Source: Deltaproteobacteria bacterium (GTDB lineage: Bacteria > Desulfobacterota > Desulfobacteria > Desulfobacterales > JAHEIW01). From it: a DNA stretch of 32,100 bases. The stretch is from contig JAHEIW010000042.1 in the NCBI GenBank assembly GCA_024639185.1, positions 1 through 32,100 on the forward strand, written 5' to 3'. The notes under the pieces are model-generated. The model was not told the origin of the DNA and searched no databases. It worked only from the letters and a program-made list of their open reading frames with translations. Below, one piece after another: positions 14,624 to 26,100 of the stretch. Positions within the stretch are counted from its first letter, which is position 1. Each line of letters starts with the position of its first letter. Made by a program: the position numbers and the translations under genes.

Positions 14624-17068
14624 CTAATCTTCATCGACTTCAAATTGCTGCGGTGCTCGACCCTCTATAAACATATGCCACATTTTCAAATAAGCAGCTT
14701 CTAAACTTTTTATGAATCGAGACGTATCAAATAACGGCATTGCCAAACGGTTCTCGGACAATTGCATTTTAATTTTTTGAAGTTCAGCCGGATGGGTAGC
14801 CAAACGAACCGCCAGACGCTCATAGGCACCCAGCTGGTCTACAACCAATTCGGGCAGTCCGATAGCGTTCAGCAGGCTGGCAGAAACGCGCGCTGCAAAC
14901 TGTTTACCCATCAGGGTTAGCACCGGCACACCGGCCCACAAAGAATCACTGGTGGTGGTGTGTCCGTTGACAATGCGTGTGTCCAGGGCCAGATCGGCCA
15001 GCTGCAAACGCGCCAGATGATTAGCTTTGGGCAGCTTATCGGCAAATACCAGCCGGCCAGGATCGATGCCCCTGCCCCGGGCTTCCCGTACCAGATTTTT
15101 CATGCTCGCCTGGCTGCCCTTAAACAGCCATAAAACACTACCGGGAACCTGTTTTAAAATACGCATCCAGCAATCAAACATCAGCGGATCGATTTTATAC
15201 GGAAGATTAAAAGAGCTGAAAACAAAGCCTTTATCGGGCAATCCGCATTCATTGCGGGACCATTCACGAACAGCGATTTTTTGCTGTTGATCATTGACCT
15301 GATAACTATGGGGTAAATAGACCAGCTTTTCGCTGTAAAAAGGCGCATCGTCGATGGGTGTCACGATCCTGTCGGTGATCAAATAGTCAATGAAATCGGC
15401 GCCGGTGGTGCCGGGGAATCCCAGATAATGGACTTGAATGGGCGCCGGGCGATAGGCCAGAATGCCCAGTCGGGCGCCCCGGGTGTGACCTTTCAGATCC
15501 ACGAGAATATCGACCTTGTCCGCATAGATCCGTCGGGCGGCATCGAGATGAGACAGTTCTCGCATGTCAACAAACAGATCGCTTTGTTTGCGGATGTGTG
15601 CTCGATAGGTGCTGTGATCATCCGGACCATATGAGTAGCAGTTAATCTGCAGTTTGTTGCGTGCATGCCGACCAAAAACACCGAGCATCAGATGCGCCGT
15701 GGCATGATCATGAAAGTCGCCGGAAAGATAACCGATGGTCAGTTTACCGGCTTTTAAGCGATGAGGATCAAAGGAAAACATCGGTGAGCAGCCGCTGCGG
15801 GGTGGCATCATTTTGCGGCACCAGGCCCTGGCATTGATCAGTTGATGCTCCGGATCCGGATACCGTGCCATGTGGATAAACGGCGGTTCAGTCGCAAATT
15901 GACCGCCGGGGGCAGCCGGGCCGGTAAGTTGATCCAATCTATCCGAAACCGTTTTCAATCGAGACCAGTTGCAAACATACTGTAATTGATAGATCAGATA
16001 ACGATAGGCTTCGCTGTACGTTGGATTGATCTCGATCGCCCTTTCGAAACACTCAATGGCTTCGCTGCGTTTTCCGAGTTCTGCTAAGGTTATCCCCAGA
16101 TAATTATGCACCTCGGCAAAATCCGGGTTTAGGCGAACTGCCGCCTGGAATTGGTTTAAAGCATCGAGCGGCCGATCGAATTCGGCCAGTGTAATTCCCA
16201 AATTCAGATATGCTTCGGCATATTGGGGATAAACTTGCAGCGCTTTTTGATAGCAGGCGATCGCCTCAGCCGGACAGCCCAGATCTTTGAGTGCATTGCC
16301 CAGGTTGTTTTGGGCAACATAGAATTGGGGATTCAACCGAACGGCTTTTTGGTAGTGCACTAGGGCCTGGTCATGCAGATCCTGGCGCTTATACAAATTG
16401 CCCAGATTATTGTAAGCTTCGGCCCATTGCGGATTGATACGCAGGCACTGTTTCAAACAGTCAATCGCTGCTTCATCATTCGCTTGGCCCTCCAAGACAG
16501 TCGCCAGATTGTAATAGGCTTCAACGAACTGCGGATGGATGGCAATGGCCCGGCGGTAGCAGTCAATGGCTTTATCCTCAAGGCGCTGTTCTTTGAAGGA
16601 ATTGCCCAAATTGTAGTAGGCTTCGGCACTATCGGGTTTGAGGTGGATGGCCTGTTGATAGGCCGACACGGCGCCGTCAAAGTTGGCCAGTTGATCGTAG
16701 GCAATGCCCATATTGATATGCGTTTCAAACAGATCCGGCTTTATTTGGAGCGCCTTTTGATACGCGGCAATGGCCAGCTCGTTGAGGCCGCTGTCGCGCA
16801 AGGCATTACCCAGGTTGCTGTGGAAGATGGGTTGCCGGGGAACGATTTGAAGGGCGCGGCTGATTAAATCGATGGCTGTGGTGTTGTCCTGCTTCTGATT
16901 TGAGAGCACCCCCAGCAAATGCAGCGCATCAGCGTTCTCGGGAGCAATATCCAAAATTTTCAGATAATTTTCCTCAGCCTGCTTTAAGTCACCTTGCTGA
17001 TGGCAGGCTAAACCGTGTTTTAGGACGGTCGCCAGATTTTCGGCTGAGGCATTATGGGAATAATCCAC
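14624..17068 (-). CDS. TPR + GT41 (OGT/SPINDLY-like) protein O-glycosyltransferase
   Basis: An 814-residue protein with about ten 34-residue TPRs (11-350) followed by a GT41 domain (about 430-800). OGT-family motifs are clear: GYLSGDFHDHATAHLM, ILVDLKGHTRGARLG, YRPAPIQVHYLGFPGTTGA, FVFSSFNLPYKI, and NGHTTTSDSLWAGVPVLTL, which lines the nucleotide-sugar pocket. Family members transfer GlcNAc or a related sugar to Ser/Thr of proteins, with TPRs as the docking superhelix; Caulobacter FlmG is a TPR-containing flagellin glycosyltransferase of similar plan. It faces the flagellin cassette tail to tail, so flagellin is the likely acceptor (inference). The start is GTG at 17068 with an AAAGAG site upstream. 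It is the last gene of the operon, 64 bases after the giant gene. Confidence 0.9.
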   Translation of the reverse strand: MDYSHNASAENLATVLKHGLACHQQGDLKQAEENYLKILDIAPENADALHLLGVLSNQKQDNTTAIDLISRALQIVPRQPIFHSNLGNALRDSGLNELAIAAYQKALQIKPDLFETHINMGIAYDQLANFDGAVSAYQQAIHLKPDSAEAYYNLGNSFKEQRLEDKAIDCYRRAIAIHPQFVEAYYNLATVLEGQANDEAAIDCLKQCLRINPQWAEAYNNLGNLYKRQDLHDQALVHYQKAVRLNPQFYVAQNNLGNALKDLGCPAEAIACYQKALQVYPQYAEAYLNLGITLAEFDRPLDALNQFQAAVRLNPDFAEVHNYLGITLAELGKRSEAIECFERAIEINPTYSEAYRYLIYQLQYVCNWSRLKTVSDRLDQLTGPAAPGGQFATEPPFIHMARYPDPEHQLINARAWCRKMMPPRSGCSPMFSFDPHRLKAGKLTIGYLSGDFHDHATAHLMLGVFGRHARNKLQINCYSYGPDDHSTYRAHIRKQSDLFVDMRELSHLDAARRIYADKVDILVDLKGHTRGARLGILAYRPAPIQVHYLGFPGTTGADFIDYLITDRIVTPIDDAPFYSEKLVYLPHSYQVNDQQQKIAVREWSRNECGLPDKGFVFSSFNLPYKIDPLMFDCWMRILKQVPGSVLWLFKGSQASMKNLVREARGRGIDPGRLVFADKLPKANHLARLQLADLALDTRIVNGHTTTSDSLWAGVPVLTLMGKQFAARVSASLLNAIGLPELVVDQLGAYERLAVRLATHPAELQKIKMQLSENRLAMPLFDTSRFIKSLEAAYLKMWHMFIEGRAPQQFEVDED

Positions 17069-17132
17069 TGAAGAAATCTCTTTAATTTATCAGTGCACGG
17101 GCCAATTTATCGGTAGTGTTATCTTTAACGTG

Positions 17133-20100
17133 CTACTGGGGTAGATTCCCAGCATTAATCGGCGCCGGTCCAGCTGGCACAGCAGGCATGTTTTCAGGCA
17201 GTTTCTGAGCGGCGTCGTTCATTTTAATGCACGCGGTAAACAGGTCTAAAATCTCCTTATTGACAATATCACACTCAATGGCAGCCCCGAGCACCGTTAA
17301 GGCATATTCAATTTGCTTGGCTGCGACTAGACTGTTGCCCAATTCCAGACACGGTATCTCCAGATATTCGCCAACAGGTGTATTTTTTTGGTTTTGAATG
17401 CTCTTAAGGCCCTTTTGTTTTTGATCTGCGCAGCAATACGCGACAGACAAAATAAATTGAGCCGGCGGATAATCGGGAAACCCATGTAGCAGTTTCTCAA
17501 GGGTATCAATGGCTGCCGCCGCATTGCCGCAATGCAGTTCAGCAACAGCGTAGTTATACTGCGCTTCTTTCAGGTCTGGATCACAACCCTTCGCCTTTTT
17601 GGATACATCCAGGGCATCTTCAAATTGTTCGAGCCGGCTATAGATGGTGCCCATATTGACGTAGGCGATGGCTGCAAGCTCGGGAAACGGATTTACCTTC
17701 AACAGCCGGTGCCACAAATCAAGCGCTTCCTGGTTTCTTTCCAGTATGGTTGCCTGGACGGCCAGCTCTCGCAGAGCGTTAACATCTTCGCCCATTTCGG
17801 AAAGCTTCTTATGGCCGATCTCAAAATAAATTTCGCCTTTACGATCAAGCTTGGTCTGATCAAGCCGGCCGTAATGGTGCACCAGTATACCGCAGTTTTT
17901 AATTTCAATGCCATTTTTTTTCAAAACCGGATCCACTAGCTCATGAACCGCACCTTCAAACCAGATCTGATCCTTACCATAAAATAACCTTACTTTTTCG
18001 CTCGGCAGCCAACCGATGGTGGTTTCCTCATCGGGATATTGGCCGTCATTGGGTACCCATCCTGTAACGTTGGCCAGGGGGTTATAATTGCGGGTGGTGA
18101 TGTTATAGGCAATCGGCGCCTTGGGTTTCTGTTTGACGATTTTGTTGAAATCATCATAATCTAAATGTGAAATCACTTCATCTCCATCCAGAATACAAAT
18201 CCACTCACCCGCTGCTTTTGAAATCGAAAAATTGCGGGCAGCGGCAAAATCATTTTCCCATTTATAATCATAAACCTGGGCGCCAAATGCAGTGGCAATA
18301 TCTTTGGACCGATCTGTAGAACCGGTGTCCACAACAATCATCTCGTCGACCAGTGGTTTAACACTGGCCAGGCATCTGGCTAAATATTTTTCTTCATCCT
18401 TGATAATCATACACACAGAAACGGGAGGATTTTTGGCTGTCTTTTTCGTATTAATGGTCATTGGTGCCAGTCGTTCCCTGATCTTCAACGCTGCTTCCAG
18501 AATGCCGTCTGCGGTATAAAATTTGGTGATGGCATCTTCAATCACCGGCATGGCGGCCTGATGTTTACCCTGTTGGATCAGAAAGTCGATCAACATATAG
18601 GCAATCTTCTGGTTATTCGGATACAGGCATGCGGCTTCACGGGCCACCGTCTCCGCTTTAGCATAGCATGCCATCTCTGCCACCAGACTATGGTAGTTGG
18701 TCGCAATATCAAGATCTGTGGGGCAAAGGCGAAAACTTTTTTCAAAAGATTTCAAAGCAGCTTCCGGCTGGCTGGCTTCCAATTGCAGCATTCCCAAATT
18801 GGTGTGCGGTTCGCCGTAACCCGGGTCCACAGCCAATGCCTGTCTAAAATATTTTTCAGCCGATTTTCGATCCGCATGGTGATAGGCCAATAGGCCCTTG
18901 AGATTCAAAGCGTGGGCGTCGTCGGGATCGATTTCCAGCAGCTGCTCAACGCAAGTCTGGGCGGCTGGATAATTTGCCAATCCTTCTTCAGCATATCCGA
19001 CTAATTGCAGGAATAGCGGCTCGGGGTTTTCATCGGATGCGGGCATCTCGCTTAGCGTCTCTTTGGCGTCTTGAAATCTTTTGGCGGCCAATAAAAATTC
19101 AGCCAGCGCATAATATATCCGCTGATCATCCGGATGTGTTCCAATGGCAGCCAGCAATGTCTCGACAGCCGCGTCAATTTGTCCCTTTTGACTGCTTTGA
19201 TGGGCACGATTTATAAGCTGAATGATCTTATAATCATCAACATACGGGTTTTGCGAATTCACCCATTTTTTGCTGTAATTGCGGCGGTCTTCATCGCCGG
19301 CGCTATTTTTCATCGCGGAGCCGTTTTGGGCATTATGCCGGTCATAGTGATAAACATAGGTATCAGCAGCAATAAAATTCTGATAGCCCGCTGCAGATAC
19401 CCGATTGCAAAAATCTTCGATGCTGACCGTTTCGGAAACAAACTGTTCGTCAAAGCTTCCGATCCGCTTGATTAACACCTTACGGAAGACCAGGCAAAAA
19501 CCGGATAACATTTGCGTTTTAACTCGCCGGTGACGGTTGTTGCTATTAAAATCGGTTGCCTGTGATTCGAAATCGGCCCGGCCTGACTCAACGAATTGGG
19601 TAACCTGTCGGCTTAAGGCCGAGCAGTTGGTCATTGGACCGACAACACCGGCATGCAGGTTTCTGTTGAGACAGTCCCTAAACGATTCGAGCCAACCAGA
19701 TGGCATGACCACATCATTGTGTATCAGCACAACACACTCACCGCTTGCTTTTTGAATAGCATTATTAATGGATTTGGCCCACCGCGCATGTCGCTGACAA
19801 TCAAGGATCTGATAACCGACATGTTCTGCTGTCAGTTGCCGTGCCCATTTGAGGATACCCTTGGATGCCCCGCGATTGATCAGCAATAGTTCAAATGGTG
19901 CGTCCGTGTGCAATTGGATGCTTTTGATGCATTCTTTGACGCGGTTTTGGATCCCTTTGAGGTCGACCACAATCGAAACTTTCGTATTTGACCGATCATC
20001 GGGTTTGACGTGTGCTCCTGGATCGGCAACAACTGCTTCAGTTTTCGCAGTCAAGGCGCTGTCATGCCTAACATCATCGACTGGGTCCAGACGTCCTCCG

Positions 20101-23100
20101 GATTGACGCTCATTTATGGCCTCGTGTGGGCTTGCGGCGTTCAACTTTTGTTGAATAGCGCCGTAGGCATCATCATCTGATGGTAAATCCGGATGCGTCT
20201 GAACGGGTGGTTTTTTCAATTCAGATAGCAGCCGGCGGGCCTCTGCGTTTGAAGGTTCAATTTGCAATACCTGGTTAAAAAAATCACGCGCGTCATCGTA
20301 TTTCTCCAGTGCCTTGCAAATCTGTGCGGTGGCCATCAGGGTTTCGACATCCTGCGGATCGGTCTTTAATATGCTGACATATATTTGCAACGCGTCTTCG
20401 ATCCGGCCCAGCTCGATGCAGTAAAAATCGGCCATGTTCTTTTTAAAATTGATGTTATCCGGCGCCAGGTGAACGGCACGATCATAGTGAACCTGCGCTT
20501 TTTCTTTGTCGCCGGTATGGTAATACAGCACGCCCAGATCATTGTGTGCAACGGCAAACTCAGGGAAACGACCCAGCAGCTGGGTTAGCGAAGCAATCGC
20601 CTTGTACGGGTCACCGTTGTTCAGCCGGGGCTGAATTTCCCGGTACATCTGTTCGGCAGTCTTTTCATCAGGTTGTGCTGGACCCAGTTGATTTAGCTTG
20701 GCAAGATTTGTTTGTGCATCTGGATTCGATGGTTCAATCTCCAGCACCCGTTGGTAAAAATTCCGAGCCTGCTCAAATATATGCTGGGAAACACAGATAT
20801 GGCCGCTGATCAATAATGTTTCAACATCCTTCGGGTCGGCTTTCAGAATTTGATGATAAATTTGGAACGCATCTTCGACCCTGCCGAATTCAACAAAGTA
20901 GAAATCAGCAAGATTCTTTTGAAAAACCGTATTGCCCTTATCCAGATGCACGGCTTTTTCATAGAATTGAAGCGCCTTTTCCTTATCGCCGACATGATAG
21001 TATAAAACCCCCAGATCGTTGTGAGCTGTGGCAAAATCAGGATAAGAATTTACCAGCATTTCGAGTTCATTGATCACGTCCTCGTGAGTTCTACGCTTGA
21101 TCGATTTTTGGATAGTTTGGTAAATCTCTTGCGGTGATTTCATGAGTTTAACCTCTGGATGATCTATTGGACCGGCAAACCGGCGCACCGGTTGACTTTT
21201 CAGGGCTGTCAAGCGGTTCATCACTAGATCTGTTGATATTTTCCAACTTATTTTCTTCCGGATTTGAGCAACGGCTGAAGCGCCCTTTTCTTTGGCCCGC
21301 TCCGGATGTTCGTAAACAAATTTGAGCCGCTCAATCAATTGTGCTTTATCTGGTTCAAGCAACCAACCCGGTGCACTTAAAACATATTTATCTATGGTCA
21401 CAGGTCTTTTTTTGCCGTCGATAAAATAAGCGGTTTCATTTGAACAAAAATCATCGCAGGCTCCTCCCCGGGTGATGATCACCGGCAGGCCGCAAGCCAT
21501 GGCCTCGACCACCGGCAGGCCAAATCCCTCCCCTCGATATGGATGCACCAGGCAATCACAGGCAGTATATAAACCCGCTATCTCAGCTGCGGTCATCGGA
21601 TCTGTGAGATATAAAATCTCAGGTGCAGTCGGATTTTTTCTGATGTCCTCAATAATTTGAGCAGCATTTTGTCCCTTGTAAAAGGATTCGCCGCCCATAT
21701 CTTTGATCACCAGGCAAACATCATCATGGATAGTAAACGCCTGTGTATATGCGCTCAATAAGACATCGATACCCTTGCGCATAATGGTGCCGCCTACAAA
21801 TAGAAATTTGAATCGTTTGGCGGTGGCCAGCGATATTTGGACTGCTTCTGGATGAAATTGTTCATGGTTCACGCCATTGGGAACAACGAAAACTTTTTCA
21901 GGCGATATGCCACTATTGGCATAGACGTCACGAACATGCTGACTGGGCACCCACAGTTCATCCACCAGGGTCTCCATGGGCGCGACCCAATCTTTCGGCA
22001 AGGCGCCGAATTCCCATGGCTGGATCATGATCCAGTGGCCTTCGCTTGGCGGTGTGAAATTGGGCGGCCACTGGTGGCGCACATGAAAATCAGCTGCGCC
22101 GGACAACGGTCTTTGCAGCCGCTCTTGGATCAGGCCAAATCGATCCGGATCTTCCTGCACGCCAAACTCGTGACGCTCATAGGGAATCAGGGACAGTTCA
22201 ATGTCCGGCCGCCTGGCAAGCTCGATGCACAGTTCTCTGTTCACCAGCGCCAGGCTGTGGTTGACAAACTGAGACCCCTCCCATCGCACGCGATGAAAAT
22301 CGTCGTCGCGTCCTGTTTTTGCACCGACTTGATGCCGTTCGGATTCAATATCCTGCAAGCGGTTGGCGGCAATTTGGGCGATTTTCTCCCAGCCCCAGTA
22401 TCGCTCGAGATCAAGACGCGCGCGGCGGCCGATTGTGCGCATCTGGTTTTTATTTTCAATCACCCTGCGCAGTAGCGTACCAAGATGCTTGGCGGACGGC
22501 TCTGCCCATTTCTGGCCTTGATAAAATGGAATTTCCACGCGTGCATCAATATCAACCAAACCTTCAATGTCAATCAAAAGGCTGTTATTGTCATTCATGA
22601 ATTCAAGGTTGCCGCCCCAGCGGGTTGACAAAACCGGAAGACCGCAGGCCATGGCTTCCATCTGGGTCCTACCCCAGCCCTCACCCCGCGATGGCAACAC
22701 ATAGGCATCGGCGGCAACGTACAGGCGAGGCATATCTTGCTCCTGCAGTTGATCGGCTAAGACGATGATCGGCGCGATGTCATCACGGCTTTTGCGCATT
22801 TCCACTTCTAAAAACCGATTAATATACTGTTCAATTTGGTTTTGGGCTTCGGCACCATCGGTGACATTCATGGGGTAGGTGCGCAATATCAGACAGACGT
22901 TGTCCTGGGAGCCAAATGTCTGTGCCCAGGCGGTTAGCAGCACATCCCAGCCCTTGCGATAAATCCATTCAAAAATGGAGAGAAAAACAGTTCCGCGCGC
23001 ACCGGGTATGTCGAGCGCATCAAGTTCTGGGCGAAAACGCTCAGAATCAACACCTTCAGGCACCTTGAACAGCGAGGACTTAACGCCGGCAGCTTTGAAG

Positions 23101-26100
23101 GTCTGCATATTAAAATCCGAGGGAACCCAAATCTCATCCATCAGATTGCATTTATCGACCCACTCAGTCGGCAGGCCGTCGGTTTCAAAAGTCGTGCGAC
23201 CGATATGATAGCGCCCCTGTGGAGCCCTCTCAAAAGCATATGCCGGAAACTGAATGATACTGATAAAATCCTGCGGCGTGTCTTGCGCTATGGCTGCATC
23301 GAGGTGCACCCGTGTTTGCTCATCCAGCCCGTCCCTGAAGGTCTCGGAGCGGCGACCGATTTCACGGACAACAGGAAAGAAGTTTTGCTCCTGCAACTGA
23401 AGAATGAAATTGCGGGCTTCAGCAGCATAGCCGCTGGGGTCATAAATCGGCGCATGCCAGAGCAACGCTAATTTGTTTAATGCGTTATGGTTCTGTTTCC
23501 TATTGGCACTCAGATCGATGCATGGCGAGGTTTCTTCTGGGGTCAGATCTTCGACAATCGCCGGCCATTTATTTCGCCAGCTCTCATGCAGGTGATTCCA
23601 GGCTTTTCTTACTTGAGCATCACGACGCTCCACATCTGTAATAGAAGCGGATTCAAAATGCGTCAACACACTATCTGCACAGTAGACAACCTTAAAGCCA
23701 GCGTCCCAGGTGCGCAAGCAAAGATCTATATCTTCAACATACATATGATAATCTTCGTTGAAGCCACCGATATGCCGAAATAGCTGATTCGGCATCAGCA
23801 AGCATGCGCCGGTAATACCCGGGGTTTCACGTGTGACAAGAGCAGCCGCATGATCTCCGGCAACGCCTCGAAATGCATGATAAGGAATGCCATTTTCATT
23901 GAAGAACACACCGGCGTGCTGAATTGTTCCATCCGGATAAAGCAAACGGCTGCCGACAATCCCCACTGATGGATCTTTTTCAGCTGTCTGGATCATGGTG
24001 TCCAGCCAGCCGGGTTGCGGCAACGTATCATTGTTCAAAAAGACCACATAATACCCGCGGCTATGCTCAGCCCCCTGATTGCATGCTTTTGCGAATCCAA
24101 AATTATTTTTGTTTCGAATATAGCGAAGACTGGGGTATTTTTTTTCTGCTTTTGCCAGAAACGTTTGGGTGTTATCGGTGGACGCATTGTCGACCACAAT
24201 GACTTCAAAGTCGCCCTGAACATCCGGGACTTCGTGCAACGCTTTAAGGCAATTTCGCGTAAATTCCCATTGATTGTAGACAGGAATGATAATTGAAGCC
24301 GTCACCGGGAGCGGTAAGGTGCTCGCTTTAACCTGGGCGATCCGGGATGTTATATTTTTTTCGGTTGTGCTCGCGCCAGCAGCTCGAGAGGCAGGCGCGT
24401 TATTGTATTTTTTTTCTGAACCTGTTTTGGATGGCGTCTTTCTTATTCGACAGGCTTCATGACCATTTTCAGTGTATTTTTCAATTTTAGAATCGTTCAA
24501 GCCATTTTCATGAAGCCATTGTTTAATCTTTTCAATACCCGAGTTATCGATTCGCATGGATATCGAAAGAAACAGAATAAAATTATTCTGATCGAAAACC
24601 TGTATGTCTGCGCCAAGCTTTCCGATAAATACACCATGTGGCACATAGAGCGATCGGAGCCCGCCGTGGTATGCCCCGACATTCCGTTGCAGCAAGCCAC
24701 CTGGCTTTTGCAGTTTCTGTCGTCGGGAATCCTTCCAGTTTCGGTATTCATATTCTTTTTCGAGCTCCTGGGTGCAAATGCCCCGTTTAGTCGTCTTGTC
24801 GATCAAAGCCGCTTTGCCGCCGGGTAAATGCACGCCGATATCTTCATCTTCCATATAAGCATTGTAGTATCCCGCTATGCGCAGCCTGAGGCTGTAGTCT
24901 CCATCCTCCTCGCCATAAAGCCCGTAATCCTCGCACCAGTGGCCCAGCTTCTCTTCCACCCTTTTGGGAATCAAGTAGCATGCGCCGCCGATATTGGCAT
25001 CACGCTTGATTCGTATTTGATGTCCATTTACCTCCTCGGCAAAATAGCTGGTCGGTTCGAAATTATAGCCGATCGCTCCCAATTTTGGGATGCTGCGAAT
25101 GACGTTGACCATATTCATCAGCCAATCCGGCTTGTGGATGACGATGTCATTGTCATATTTTAGGTAATATGCGGCACCCGGCTCCTGCTGCCAGGCCAAA
25201 TTGGAGGCTTTAGCGACACCGAAATTTTCATCCAGTAAAATGAGGTTTTTAATGATACCTTCACGCTTCATCTTGGATAGGAATTCTTTGGTTCCATCCT
25301 GGCTGTTGTTATCAACGACGGTAATAACGTGGGGATATCTGGTATTGTTAAGTATTGATTCAATTGCCTGCCGGGTGAAGTCGATTCGATTATAGGTCAC
25401 CATGCAGATGTTAACATAATGACCGGGGTCAACGCGGTCTTTAAAATAGTATCCGGTGGTTGTTTTACCAGATGGCGGAGGGAATTTATCTTTATATTTT
25501 TCTTTTACACGAGCTGTTTCATCATTGCTTTTGCGCTGGTTGCTGTTAACAATTCCAACCGTGTTGTGAAAATAGAGTCCGAGAAACCTGTTAATATGTT
25601 TCATCGAATAGCGAGTGGACAAACGACACCAAAACTCATAGTCTCCTGCAGATTCAAGGTTCTCATCAAAGTATCCAATTTCAGCATGCACGGATTTTCG
25701 CCACATTGGTTGCGGTCCCACATGACAGCCTGATAGCATGATGTTTGGTGCATAATCGGGCTTTATACTGTACCCGCAACGAACGTGATTATAAAAATCT
25801 TGATTCTCGCAATTGGATATAAAAAAATCTCCGTAAACAAGTGCAATATCTAAGTTTGTATCCAGTTCGTTTTTTAAAATTTTAAACGCATCGGGCCTTA
25901 GTCGATCATCTGTATTCGCATTCGTAATGTATTTGCCCCGGGCGGCTTTGATACCGCGATTCCATGCTTTATATAAGGATTCTCGTGTTTCAGTTCGAAT
26001 ATATTTAATATTTTTATGTTTCTGGGCATATTTTTTTACAATAGCTTTCTCATTCTCCGGAGAATGACTATCGATTATAATGATCTCCAGTTGGTCGGCA

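Noticed and set aside
17098..17122. ACCGATAA with TAAA on the minus strand between the giant gene and the GT41 gene
   Set aside because: The -10 resembles sigma-28, but TAAA is only nine bases away instead of about fifteen, so no promoter is claimed.
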